From the NCBI GenBank assembly GCA_963817855.1, contig CAWFQA010000004.1, positions 124,001 through 188,000 on the forward strand: DNA of 64,000 nt, in the 5' to 3' direction. Source of the DNA: JAKAAZ01 sp963817855. Lineage in GTDB: Bacteria > Acidobacteriota > Terriglobia > Terriglobales > Acidobacteriaceae. Positions 7,764-16,459 of the stretch are shown here, in pieces (position 1 is the first letter of the stretch; each line of letters begins with the position of its first letter). The notes below the pieces were generated by a model, which worked only from the letters and a program-made list of their open reading frames with translations, made no database searches and had not been told where the DNA came from. Position numbers and translations under genes: made by a program.

Positions 7764-9820
7764 TTATTTTCCTCTGAGAGAACGGCCACTCCATATTGCG
7801 GCAAGGTCACGGACTTCACTGCATCGCCTTCAAGTACGTTCTGCATCGCAGTCGGCAGAGTCACGGTTTGCGGATCGGCCGCCCAATTAATGAGGACATA
7901 GACAGTGTGATCTTTTCCGTAGCGCGGATCGACCTCGACGCTGTGCGGGACGCCAGGCAGTGCCGGTGTGACGCCGCTCATTTGCGTCATCCAGCCTGCT
8001 AGTTTTGCCATGCCGGCTTCATCCATCCAGACACCGACGTAGGTGATGCTGCCCTTGCCAACTTTGCGAGTGATGATGGCGGGTTTGCCGTCGAGCCAGC
8101 CATTGCTTTTGCCGTAGGTTTCCAGCACCTGTGTATCCGGCGATTTGGTGCTGAGCAATTCCGCCCAAAGCTGGCTGGTGTTCGCTCCGAACTGGCCATC
8201 GACCGGAACTGGATGGAGGAGCGCGTAGTACTGTTCTACTCGTCCCCCGAGCACCGGAACCAGCGGGCCAGGCTGGCGCTCTGTTTGCAATCCATTGTCG
8301 ATATTTTTCATTGCCGTCCGCTGTCCTAGAACAAGATGGCCGCCATTCTTAACGTAAGACATTAAGTTTTTCGCGGCGGCATCCGTCAGGACATTCAGGC
8401 CTGGAGCAACGACCAATTTGTAGCTGTCGAGAGGAACAGTGGGCTGCACAATGTCGACCGACTGGGCGATGTTTTTCAGCGGTTGGTAATAGCTGAGAAG
8501 CTCCTCGATAGGGTCGTAATTCTTATTGTGACGTTGCCAGTTGATGGCCCAGAAGCTGGGGTAGGTGTGGAGAATGGCGACCTGAGATTTGGGTGATGTG
8601 CCCGCGAGCACCGGGCCTGCTTTCGTGAAATCTCGCCCGAGTTCGGTCACTTCGGGATAGAGAGGGACTGGCGTGCCATCCGGTCCGACTAGCGTGCCGT
8701 GGTATTCCTCCTGGCCGTTGAGATCGCTGCGCCATTGCCAGTAGCTGACGGCGTCTGCTCCGTGGCCAACGTTCTCCCACGCCAAGGCACGAGTTTCACC
8801 TTTATTCAGATCGTTGTTGATGGCCGCCCAGTTGACGTGGCCGGGCTGGGTTTCCATGATCCAGAAGTTCTTCTGTTTAAACCCGCGCGTCAGGTCGTCT
8901 GTCGATCCGTTTTTGTATGGGTTGACGTGACCTTCGCCGACGTAATCATCCCAGGAGGCCAGGTCGAGATCCTTGGCGACGGCGTAATGATCGTAGCCGT
9001 CGAACCAGCCCATCATATTGGTGGTGATGAATTGGCGCGGCGCAGCATTTGCGCGAATCGCATCGAGCTGGTTTTTCTGATAGCTGACCCAGGTTGCGGT
9101 GACGAAGCGTTTCCAACTGAGCAGCAGGCCAGGGTTGCCGGGTTTTGTTTCAATGGGAATCTGGTCCCAGTTGTTGTAGGTCTGGCTCCAGTAGGCCGTT
9201 GTCCAACGCTGGTTCAAATTGTCCAGCGTGCCGTAGCGCTGCTTCAGCCAAATTTGAAAGTCCGCGCGGGTTTGCTGGTCGAAGGACACGTCCGCATATT
9301 CGTTGTCAATCTGCCATCCGATCACGTATGGATTGTGGCCGAAGCGCTTGGCCATGCGGGTGGCAATGTCGCGGGCCAGTTCGCGATACTTTGGATTGTC
9401 CCAATTGAATTGCTGGCGATTGCCATGCTCGGCCTTGCGGCCATCTTCTTCGGTGCGCAGGGTCTCTGGATATTTTTGCGTTAACCATGCGGGCGGCGCG
9501 GCCGTGGGCGTGCCCAATACGGTGTAGATGCCATGCTGTCCGGCTTCGTCGATGGCCCGTTCCAACCAGCCAAATTGATAGTCGCCCTCGGAGGGTTCCA
9601 TCTTGCTCCAGGCAAACTCGCCCACGCGAACGAAGCGGATGCCGGCCTTCTGCATCAGCTCCAGGTCGGCAGGCCAGCGCGACTCCGGCCATTGCTCGGG
9701 ATACCAGGCAGTCCCGAGCAAAATGGGAGGCGGCGGGGCGACTTTGGCTGTGTTGGCGGGAGATTGCGCGATCGCAGATTTTGGAACCAAGCATCCCAGG
9801 CAAATCAGAAACGCAGACAA
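7760..9820 (-). CDS. secreted beta-galactosidase, glycoside hydrolase family 42
   Basis: GH42 enzyme that hydrolyses terminal beta-D-galactosides with retention. Near the N-terminus is GTAWYPEQWPESRW, typical of GH42. The acid/base Glu174 sits in WQIDNEYA and the nucleophile Glu323 in FWIMETQPGHVNW. A trimerisation/GATase-like domain (about 405-610) and a small C-terminal beta domain follow. The only start in this frame is TTG at 9820, which cuts a signal peptide in half. The missing half (MLKNRKYLAAAV, from ATG 9854) lies one frame over, and removing one base of the AA pair at 9819-9820 joins them into a normal signal peptide. Either the sequence carries an extra base or the gene has lost its export signal. 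It is coupled to the downstream esterase. Confidence 0.9.
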   Translation of the reverse strand: MSAFLICLGCLVPKSAIAQSPANTAKVAPPPPILLGTAWYPEQWPESRWPADLELMQKAGIRFVRVGEFAWSKMEPSEGDYQFGWLERAIDEAGQHGIYTVLGTPTAAPPAWLTQKYPETLRTEEDGRKAEHGNRQQFNWDNPKYRELARDIATRMAKRFGHNPYVIGWQIDNEYADVSFDQQTRADFQIWLKQRYGTLDNLNQRWTTAYWSQTYNNWDQIPIETKPGNPGLLLSWKRFVTATWVSYQKNQLDAIRANAAPRQFITTNMMGWFDGYDHYAVAKDLDLASWDDYVGEGHVNPYKNGSTDDLTRGFKQKNFWIMETQPGHVNWAAINNDLNKGETRALAWENVGHGADAVSYWQWRSDLNGQEEYHGTLVGPDGTPVPLYPEVTELGRDFTKAGPVLAGTSPKSQVAILHTYPSFWAINWQRHNKNYDPIEELLSYYQPLKNIAQSVDIVQPTVPLDSYKLVVAPGLNVLTDAAAKNLMSYVKNGGHLVLGQRTAMKNIDNGLQTERQPGPLVPVLGGRVEQYYALLHPVPVDGQFGANTSQLWAELLSTKSPDTQVLETYGKSNGWLDGKPAIITRKVGKGSITYVGVWMDEAGMAKLAGWMTQMSGVTPALPGVPHSVEVDPRYGKDHTVYVLINWAADPQTVTLPTAMQNVLEGDAVKSVTLPQYGVAVLSEENK

Positions 9821-10113
9821 CTGCAGCGGCGAGGTATTTTCGATTTTTTAACATGGCTGTCTCAATGGTTGGATTTCGGGGCAATGAAACATGTGCTTTG
9901 TGTCTCGTCGCCCATGATAGACGGATTCACCGGAAGAAGTCTTCAGGCACGCGATTGTGAGGGCATGCACCGGCGGTGGGATGCGTCGATTGTCATCCGG
10001 CTACGGGAACGCGCCCACAGAAATTCGGCATCTACAAAGCTAGAACTTCAGTGTTCGTGGCGCAGAGCGCGCACGACAGAGATTTCAGAAACTCAACATC
10101 AGGAGATATCCAT

Positions 10114-10386
10114 ATGGGTTTTCGAGTTTGCGCAGGAGAAGTGCAGGAAGATCAAGTGACCGCGTTGCTGGCAAAGTATTGTTCGAAGTGGCCGACCAGC
10201 TTGTTTTTGGGTGCTGCGATGGCATCTGTCATCGGATCGATGGTGTTGAAGCTTAAGGGGAAGCATCAGGACGCGCTGTTTGTTGGACAATGGGTTGCAT
10301 CGTTTTTGATCCTGGGCTTGTACAACAAATCAGTGAAGCAGCATGGGTCGGATACAGGACGATTGGGGCACTTTGAACCTGTATAG
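10114..10386 (+). CDS. small hypothetical membrane protein
   Basis: A 90-residue protein I do not recognise. The ATG at 10114 is chosen because AGGAGA (10101-10106) lies seven bases upstream. A short polar N-terminus is followed by two hydrophobic stretches (about residues 27-46, TSLFLGAAMASVIGSMVLKL, and 53-70, ALFVGQWVASFLILGLYN). This predicts two membrane spans joined by a short basic loop, with a polar tail. Small two-span proteins of this layout are common between metabolic genes, and nothing in the neighbours (a GH42 on the other strand, an acyl-CoA dehydrogenase downstream) points to a function. The reading frame is open upstream to 9976, but that part lacks a start signal and has no protein-like composition. 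Confidence 0.6.
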   Translation: MGFRVCAGEVQEDQVTALLAKYCSKWPTSLFLGAAMASVIGSMVLKLKGKHQDALFVGQWVASFLILGLYNKSVKQHGSDTGRLGHFEPV

Positions 10387-10521
10387 CCCGCCGTCCGGCA
10401 AGAATTGCTGCACGATTCATAATGTCGAACCTAAAGACCGGTTTTGCCGCGGCTTGGTGCATTCGACACCTGTCGCAGCCTCGTGATACTCTCGTTTGTT
10501 TTCTTGCAAGGAGATAGCTGG

Positions 10522-11706
10522 ATGAGCATAAATGAGCCGGCACAGTCGGATGCGGCGCAGGCCAGGTTTCACATGTTCACGGATGAACAGCAGCAGCTGC
10601 GCAAAGAAATTCGCGAATTTGCCAGCCGCGAAATTGCGCCCAATGTGAGCCGGTGGGACGAGGCCAGCGAGTTTCCTGCGGAGCTGGTGAAAGAGCTGGG
10701 TCGCATGGGGCTGATGGGCGTCATTTTTCCGCAGCAATATGGCGGCTCCGAACTTGGCTACGTGGAATATGTGATTGCGATCGAAGAGCTGTCGCGTGTC
10801 GACGGCTCGGTCGGCATCATTGTGGCCTCGCACAATTCTTTGGCGACCAATCATATTTTTCTGGCGGGGACGGAAGAACAACGGCAGAAGTATGTGACGA
10901 AACTCGCAAGCGGAGAGTGGCTGGGGGCGTGGGGCCTGACGGAACCGGGCTCGGGATCGGATGCGGGCGGAGCGCGGACGACCGCGGTAAGGAAGGGCGA
11001 CCGCTGGGTGCTGAACGGCAACAAGACCTTCATCACCAATGGTCAATATGCTGATGTCGCGGTGGTCATCGCGGTCACAGACAAAGCGAAAAAGACGCAT
11101 GGGTTTTCTGCATTTATTGTCGAAAAAGGGACGCCGGGATTTCGTTCGGGCAAGAAAGAAAACAAGCTTGGCCTGCGCGCCAGCGATACCTCTGAGCTGA
11201 TCTTCGAAGATTGTGAAATTCCAGAAGAAAATTTGCTGGGCAAGTTGGGCGAAGGTTTTGTCGACTCGATGCGCGTGTTGGATGGAGGACGGATTTCCAT
11301 TGCTGCGCTCTCGCTGGGAATCGCGCAGGGCGCCTTTGACGCGGCATTGCAATACACACAGCAACGCAAACAATTCGGCAAGGCGATCAGCGAGTTCCAG
11401 GGGATTCAGTGGAAGATTGCGGACATGGCGACGCAACTGGACGCCGCCAAACTGCTGACCTTCCGCGCGGCGCAGATGAAAGATGCCGGCATGAAGACCA
11501 CGCTGGAGTCGTCGATGGCCAAGCTGTATGCCAGTGAGGTAGCTGTGAGAATCTGCGATGAAGGTGTGCAGCTGCACGGCGGGTATGGGTTCATCAAGGA
11601 TTATCCGGCAGAGAAGTTTTATCGAGACGTGAAGCTGTGCACCATCGGGGAGGGTACCAGCGAGATTCAACGGATTGTGATCGCCCGGGAAGTGTTGAAG
11701 CGATAG
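10522..11706 (+). CDS. acyl-CoA dehydrogenase
   Basis: FAD-dependent acyl-CoA dehydrogenase of about 394 residues that introduces the alpha,beta double bond in fatty or branched-chain acyl-CoA, passing electrons to ETF. It shows the family signature WGLTEPGSGSDAGG (FAD/substrate loop), KTFITNGQYAD, and the C-terminal helix region QFGKAISEFQGIQWKIADMA. The catalytic base is probably the Glu in TIGEGTSEIQR, as in short- and medium-chain enzymes. The ATG at 10522 is preceded by AAGGAGA (10508-10514); an upstream in-frame ATG at 10444 lacks such a site. Exact chain-length specificity cannot be read from sequence. About 325 bases downstream lies a decayed copy of this gene's last 189 bases. Confidence 0.93.
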   Translation: MSINEPAQSDAAQARFHMFTDEQQQLRKEIREFASREIAPNVSRWDEASEFPAELVKELGRMGLMGVIFPQQYGGSELGYVEYVIAIEELSRVDGSVGIIVASHNSLATNHIFLAGTEEQRQKYVTKLASGEWLGAWGLTEPGSGSDAGGARTTAVRKGDRWVLNGNKTFITNGQYADVAVVIAVTDKAKKTHGFSAFIVEKGTPGFRSGKKENKLGLRASDTSELIFEDCEIPEENLLGKLGEGFVDSMRVLDGGRISIAALSLGIAQGAFDAALQYTQQRKQFGKAISEFQGIQWKIADMATQLDAAKLLTFRAAQMKDAGMKTTLESSMAKLYASEVAVRICDEGVQLHGGYGFIKDYPAEKFYRDVKLCTIGEGTSEIQRIVIAREVLKR

Positions 11707-11774
11707 CCAGACAGCTCGCCAGACTTCAGCGCCGGACGGCGCAAGCCGGTTGGTCGGGCACGGTCGGAGGCAAA

Positions 11775-11837
11775 ATAGTTGAAGGATTGTGCGGAATAGT
11801 TGAAGGATTATGCTGGATAGTTGAAGGATTATGTAGT
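11775..11837. repeat. three tandem 21-bp repeats
   Basis: ATAGTTGAAGGATT recurs at 11775, 11796 and 11817, giving three units of exactly 21 bases with a few differences at the unit ends. Read on the plus strand the units could encode Ile-Val-Glu-Gly-Leu-Cys three times, but no credible gene covers them. They lie in the 324-base gap (11707-12030) between the acyl-CoA dehydrogenase and the remnant of its copy. I see nothing else in that gap. Confidence 0.85.
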
Positions 11838-12030
11838 GCAGTTGCCTGCGCTAAGCCGTTTTGCTGGCATGAGATGAAGGAGAAACTGAAAGCTTTTGGC
11901 TTGCAATGCTGTTTTTACGGAAAAACGAAAATCCACTGCTTCTTTCGTGCGTCCAGGACAGGCGACTGGGTTGCGGAATGCAGTCGGAGACCTCTGATTG
12001 TTATTGTATCAATCTGGGAACAGTCGGTGC

Positions 12031-12218
12031 GCCAAGCTTTATGCCAGTGAGGTTGCGGTAAAGGTCTGCGACGAAGGGGTGCAACTGCACGACGGGTATG
12101 GATTCATCAAGGATTATCCGGCAGAGAACTTTTATCGCGATGTGAAGTTGTGCACCATCGGGAGGGTACAAGCGAGATTCAACGGCTGGTGATTGCGCGC
12201 GAAGTCTTGAAGCGCTAG
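12031..12218 (+). pseudogene. remnant of an acyl-CoA dehydrogenase 3' end
   Basis: 188 bases that align end to end with the last 189 bases of the intact upstream gene (11518-11706), with a single missing G and about 24 substitutions by my count. Most of the substitutions fall at third codon positions. The translated start AKLYASEVAV-KVCDEGVQLH is clearly the acyl-CoA dehydrogenase C-terminal domain. The missing G, in the run corresponding to GGGGAG of the intact copy, throws the frame just at the catalytic Glu codon. The rest of the gene is gone, so it cannot make an enzyme. The silent nature of most changes suggests the fragment comes from a once functional paralogue rather than from a fresh duplication. 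Confidence 0.9.
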
Positions 12219-12222
12219 GAGA

Positions 12223-13848
12223 TTATTCCATCGGTTCGACCGGCTTGGTGCGGAAGCGCGGTTTTTTCATCAGGTAGCCGATGGGAATCAGGCAGGCCGT
12301 CATTATGACCAGAATGTGCACCGTGTCCACATATGCGAGCACGGTTGCCTGCTGCATCATCATCTCGTAAATCCGTGCGGTAGCATGCCGGGCTGCATCG
12401 GCTGCTGAAAATCCACGATTCTGTAACGCTCCTGCCAGGCCTTGTTGCATCGCCAGGTATTTTGTCGACCCACTGTACACATGCGCCGACAAAAACTGCT
12501 GGTGCGTCTGAGCTCGCCGCAACAGCATGGTGCTGATAAAGGACACGCCAATGCTGCCGCCAATGTTACGCGCAAACGCCGTCAGGCCGGAGACCTCATT
12601 ATTTTTGTCCTGCGGAACTCCAACGTAGGACATGACGCTGATGGGCACGAACAGGAACGGCATGCCGAGGACCATGATGACGCGCCAACTGACTGCATTT
12701 CCGAAGGCGATGCCGAGATTGAGATTGCCAATGCGCCAGATGCCAAAGGTCAGCAGACAGAATCCAACGGTAATCATCAGGCGCGGGTCCACTTTTTGGC
12801 CGATAAAGCCGACAATGGGCAACAGCACAATCAAGACCAGGGCACCTGCGGAAAGCGCCATGCCGGCATCTGTGGCGGTGTAGCCCAGCACCTCCTGCAG
12901 GAATTGGGGAATCATGACGGTTGTCGAATATAGGGCCGCACCAATCGCCACCATAACAATCTGACTCATGGCAAAGTTACGCTTGCGATACAAGGAAAGG
13001 TCGATGATGGGGTGTTTCGCGTTCCACTCGCGATAGAGAAAAATCGCCAGCCCACAACCGGCAACCAAAGCACAGGTAACGATCAGGCGCGAACCAAACC
13101 AGTCATCCTCCTGGCCTTTGTCGAGCAGAATCTGTAAAGCACCAATCGTAAGGGCGAGCAGTCCCAGTCCGATGCCGTCAACGCCACGGGTGCGTTCCCG
13201 CACTTTTTTCAGATATGGCGGATCTTCGACAATTCGGCTGGTGAGCAGCAAAGATATGATGCCCACGGGAATATTAAGGAAGAAGATCCATCGCCAGGTA
13301 TAGTTGTCGGTGATCCATCCGCCGATGGTGGGTCCAATTGCGGGAGCCACGACCACTGCCATTCCATAAAGAGAAAATGCCATACTTCGTTTCTCGGGGG
13401 CAAAGGTGTCGGCGAGGATGGCGCGCTCGCTGGGCTGGAGTCCTCCTCCGCCAACGCCCTGAATCACGCGGAAAAAAATCAGCATGGGCAGGGAGGTAGC
13501 TAGCCCGCAAAGAAAGGAAGACAGGGTAAACAAAGCTACGCAGCTCATGTAAAAACGCTTGCGTCCGATGCGATTCGAGATCCAGCCGCTGATGGGCAGG
13601 ACAATCGCATTCGACACGAGATAGGAAGTGAGGATCCAGGTGGCTTCGTTGTAGCTAGCACCCATTGTGCCGGCAATGTGGGGCAGCGCGACGTTGGCAA
13701 TGCTGGAATCGAGCGACTCCATAAACGTTGCCAGCGTCACCGTAAAGGTAATCACCCACGGGTTAAATCGCGGCGTCCAGTGTTCGTAGTGAAACTCGCT
13801 GTCGTAGTCCCGCTTTTCGGCAGCAGGGACAACGGAGGACTGCGCCAT
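12223..13848 (-). CDS. DHA2-family multidrug exporter, EmrB/QacA type (MFS)
   Basis: A 541-residue proton-driven major facilitator with about 14 membrane spans, the layout of the DHA2 (EmrB/QacA) drug exporters. Family motifs are visible: the span-1 motif LDSSIANVALPHI, SYLVSNAIVLPISGWISNRIGRKRF (motif A) and RVIQGVGGGGLQPSERAIL (motif B). Motif C follows as GMAVVVAPAIGPTIGGWI. EmrB proteins usually work with a periplasmic adaptor (EmrA) and an outer-membrane channel, but neither gene is adjacent, so any partner must lie elsewhere. The ATG at 13848 has an AGGGAGC site. It ends four bases past the acyl-CoA dehydrogenase remnant. Substrate unknown. Confidence 0.92.
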   Translation of the reverse strand: MAQSSVVPAAEKRDYDSEFHYEHWTPRFNPWVITFTVTLATFMESLDSSIANVALPHIAGTMGASYNEATWILTSYLVSNAIVLPISGWISNRIGRKRFYMSCVALFTLSSFLCGLATSLPMLIFFRVIQGVGGGGLQPSERAILADTFAPEKRSMAFSLYGMAVVVAPAIGPTIGGWITDNYTWRWIFFLNIPVGIISLLLTSRIVEDPPYLKKVRERTRGVDGIGLGLLALTIGALQILLDKGQEDDWFGSRLIVTCALVAGCGLAIFLYREWNAKHPIIDLSLYRKRNFAMSQIVMVAIGAALYSTTVMIPQFLQEVLGYTATDAGMALSAGALVLIVLLPIVGFIGQKVDPRLMITVGFCLLTFGIWRIGNLNLGIAFGNAVSWRVIMVLGMPFLFVPISVMSYVGVPQDKNNEVSGLTAFARNIGGSIGVSFISTMLLRRAQTHQQFLSAHVYSGSTKYLAMQQGLAGALQNRGFSAADAARHATARIYEMMMQQATVLAYVDTVHILVIMTACLIPIGYLMKKPRFRTKPVEPME

Positions 13849-14080
13849 GCCTGCTCCCTAGGTGTTTTCAGTAAAAGCGATGCAACTATGGAAACCTCGC
13901 ACCCAAATTTTGAGCGCGGAATTGAGAGGAAATTCCCCTTGACAGAAGGAGATGCCATCGCAAGAAAGTACCTTACCAGAATAATTCAGAGATTCCCGCG
14001 GGGAGCGATTGGTCGCAAATAGGTTGGGTGCGGTTCTGAATACCATCCGCATATAGAACGCGATATCATCGCAAACGGGT

Positions 14081-15088
14081 ATGGCAACTGTAACCACTAC
14101 TTCGGCCGGCCGCCGAGAAGCAACTGAAAACCTTGTGGCGAGTCTGCGGAGCGGGGATGTTCGCGCCTTGGCGCGGGCGATTTCGCTGGTAGAAAACGAT
14201 GCGCCGACTGCAACCGCGGTTTTGTCGGCATGCTTTCCGCATACGGGCCACGCATTGCGGGTCGGACTGACCGGCGCTCCGGGTTCAGGGAAGAGCACGC
14301 TGGTCGATCGGCTGGCGGCACACTACCGCGCGGAGCAGCAGACTGTCGGCATTGTTGCCGTGGATCCCACCAGCCCCTTTACCGGCGGCGCCATTCTGGG
14401 CGATCGCATTCGCATGCAGAGCCATCACGCCGATCCCGGTCTCTACATTCGCAGCATGGCCACACGCGGTTTTCTGGGGGGATTGGCGTCGACGACGGCC
14501 GATATTGCTTCGGTCGTGGAGGCCAGCGGCAAATCTCGCCTGCTGATCGAAACCGTGGGCGTGGGCCAGGATGAAGTCGATATTGTGCGCCTGGCGGATG
14601 TGACCGTCGTGGTGCTGGTGCCGGGTCTTGGCGATGATGTGCAGAGCATCAAGGCGGGGATTCTGGAGATTGCCGACATTTTTGTAGTGAACAAAAGCGA
14701 TCGTGAAGGCGCCGATCGGGTGGAACGGGAAATTCGCGCCATGCAATCGCTGGGCGGTCATCGAGAAGGATGGATTCCACCGGTGGTGCGGACCGTTGCC
14801 ACCAGTGGAGAAGGGACGTCGGCCCTGGCGGAGGCGATCGACCGTTGTGCGAACTCATTGCGGAAGGCCGGCACGCTGGAGGAGAAGCGGACCGCCGCAT
14901 GGCAAGCCCGGCTGGTAGAAATGATTCGTCAAAAACTGGTGCGAGAGTTGGTGCGGCATCGACTGGGAAAGCCTGAATTGGAAGCACATGCGCACGCAGT
15001 GGCGGCACGGCAGGAAGATCCATATCTGCTTGTAGACGGGCTGGTGCGAGGGCTGCTGGATTTGCACCGGGACGACCCCAACCTCTAG
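14081..15088 (+). CDS. meaB: methylmalonyl-CoA mutase-associated GTPase MeaB (ArgK family)
   Basis: G3E-family P-loop GTPase that loads and protects the cobalamin cofactor of methylmalonyl-CoA mutase. The N-terminal helical part is followed by Walker A GAPGSGKST, the DPTSPFTGGAILGDRIRM stretch typical of MeaB/ArgK, the ETVGVGQDEVDI switch region and the NKSDREGADR guanine-specificity motif. Length (335 residues) is normal. A methylmalonyl-CoA epimerase lies just downstream, supporting a role in propionyl-CoA/methylmalonyl-CoA metabolism. The mutase itself is not in the window. The gene has its own 232-base upstream region and no overlap with neighbours. Confidence 0.95.
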   Translation: MATVTTTSAGRREATENLVASLRSGDVRALARAISLVENDAPTATAVLSACFPHTGHALRVGLTGAPGSGKSTLVDRLAAHYRAEQQTVGIVAVDPTSPFTGGAILGDRIRMQSHHADPGLYIRSMATRGFLGGLASTTADIASVVEASGKSRLLIETVGVGQDEVDIVRLADVTVVVLVPGLGDDVQSIKAGILEIADIFVVNKSDREGADRVEREIRAMQSLGGHREGWIPPVVRTVATSGEGTSALAEAIDRCANSLRKAGTLEEKRTAAWQARLVEMIRQKLVRELVRHRLGKPELEAHAHAVAARQEDPYLLVDGLVRGLLDLHRDDPNL

Positions 15089-15260
15089 AGCATCTGTTCT
15101 ATCAGGATTGAAGGCGGCGCTCTGTCGTGCGGCCGACAATTGGATGGAAGTTCGCTGCACAAATTCCCCGCTGTGACAATCGAGGAGAAGTGCTTTAATC
15201 GTTGAGGGAACGGCGCAGCGGGGCAACAACCCGGCGCCGGAAAGGTTGAGCGTCAGGACC

Positions 15261-15674
15261 ATGTTTCATATTGATCATCTTGGAATTGCAGTGAGCGATT
15301 TGCGTCAAGCATGCAGCTTCTATGAGCTGCTGGGAATGCCTGTGGGGCCCGCGGAATATGTGGAGCATGAGCAGGTACGCGCGGTGATGGTGCAAGCCGG
15401 TGAGAGCCGCATCGAGTTGTTGGAGCCGACTTCGCCGGAGTCTGTGATTGGGCGGTTTATCGAACGTCGCGGTGAGGGGATGCACCACGTCGCGTTGCAT
15501 GTGGATGACATCGAGGATGTGTTTGCGGAGATGAAATGCGCGGGGATGCGCCTGGTCTCAGATGAACTGAAGATTGGCATGGGCGGACATTTGTATTTCT
15601 TTGTCCATCCTTCCAGCACTGGCGGCGTATTGGTGGAGATTTGCCAAAATGCGGACGCGGACGTCGCGATCTGA
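15261..15674 (+). CDS. mce: methylmalonyl-CoA epimerase
   Basis: A vicinal-oxygen-chelate (glyoxalase-fold) metalloenzyme of about 137 residues that interconverts (2R)- and (2S)-methylmalonyl-CoA. Both halves of the fold are present: the first metal ligand is His in FHIDHLGIAV, then RIELLEP, His in GMHHVALHVDD, and the last ligand Glu in GVLVEICQ. I use the ATG at 15261; a TTG at 15246 in the same frame is possible and would add five residues. The stop codon overlaps the tsaB start by one base (TGATG), so epimerase and tsaB share a transcript even though their jobs are unrelated. Together with meaB it supports a methylmalonyl-CoA pathway. Confidence 0.93.
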   Translation: MFHIDHLGIAVSDLRQACSFYELLGMPVGPAEYVEHEQVRAVMVQAGESRIELLEPTSPESVIGRFIERRGEGMHHVALHVDDIEDVFAEMKCAGMRLVSDELKIGMGGHLYFFVHPSSTGGVLVEICQNADADVAI

Positions 15675-16459
15675 TGTTGCTGCTCCTCGTCGACACCGCT
15701 GGACCCACGGGTGGAGTCCTGCTGGCAGGTGGAGTTCTGCCGGGCAAGGGAAATGAGAACGACCGAGGCGGCGATCACTCGACCGACCCCGAGGTAGAAA
15801 TTCTGGGCGAGGTTGATTTGCATCCGCGCCAGTTTTCAGCGGAACTGATTCCTGCGATTGCTGACCTTCTGCGGGCGAGCAAACGGCGGCTGGCGGATGT
15901 CGACGCGTTTGCAGTGGTCTCGGGGCCGGGATCGTTTACCGGGCTGCGAGTGGGCCTGAGCGCGGTAAAGGCGATGGCAGAAGTGACGGGAAAGCCGATC
16001 TTAACGCTGTCGCGCCTGGCGATCCTGGCTTCCATGGCGGCGAAACTTTCATCCAGCGAGCGTACCGGTACGGCGATGCATGTGGTTCTCGATGCCGGAC
16101 GCGGAGAGTTCTACCACGGACTCTATCGAGACGCGGGAAAAACGCGCGTGGAGGAGTCATTCGAAACGCTCGACGCGCTGGCAGAAAAAATTGATCAACA
16201 GCAGGGGTGGGTCGTCGTTTCGGAGAGATCGGTGAAGACGGCATTCCATTCTGTCGCCGGGCCCAGGTTGTGCGAAGTGCCATCCCCTTCTGTGCGAGAT
16301 GCCTTGCCGCTGGCTGTGGAGGAATGGCGCGCGAGGCGGTTTCATGACCCGACTGCCGTCGACGCAAATTATCTGCGCCGCTCGGACGCGGTGGTTGTGG
16401 TCCGGACAAAAGCGGAGCCGGTCGCGGAGAGCGCGCGCGCAGAGGATGTGCCATCGTGA
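15674..16459 (+). CDS. tsaB: tRNA threonylcarbamoyladenosine biosynthesis protein TsaB
   Basis: ASKHA-fold partner of TsaD, needed for the t6A37 modification of tRNAs that read ANN codons. The N-terminal LLLLVDTAGPTGGV, the HPRQFSAELIPAI segment and the hallmark SGPGSFTGLRVGLSAVKAMA identify TsaB. The start is the ATG at 15674, which shares one base with the epimerase stop. The frame is open further upstream, but that would overlap mce by 11 codons. It is about 30 residues longer than E. coli TsaB. It overlaps the next gene as GTGA. The tsaB-rimI order is very common in bacteria. Confidence 0.93.
   Translation: MLLLLVDTAGPTGGVLLAGGVLPGKGNENDRGGDHSTDPEVEILGEVDLHPRQFSAELIPAIADLLRASKRRLADVDAFAVVSGPGSFTGLRVGLSAVKAMAEVTGKPILTLSRLAILASMAAKLSSSERTGTAMHVVLDAGRGEFYHGLYRDAGKTRVEESFETLDALAEKIDQQQGWVVVSERSVKTAFHSVAGPRLCEVPSPSVRDALPLAVEEWRARRFHDPTAVDANYLRRSDAVVVVRTKAEPVAESARAEDVPS

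Noticed and set aside
10417..11670. 417-codon minus-strand ORF opposite the acyl-CoA dehydrogenase
   Set aside because: Antisense shadow of a clearly conserved gene in GC-rich DNA; Arg/His-rich translation with no family motif.
11637..12050. Plus-strand ORF covering the 21-bp repeats
   Set aside because: Starts inside the dehydrogenase gene in another frame and has no start signal; the repeats alone make the repeated peptide.
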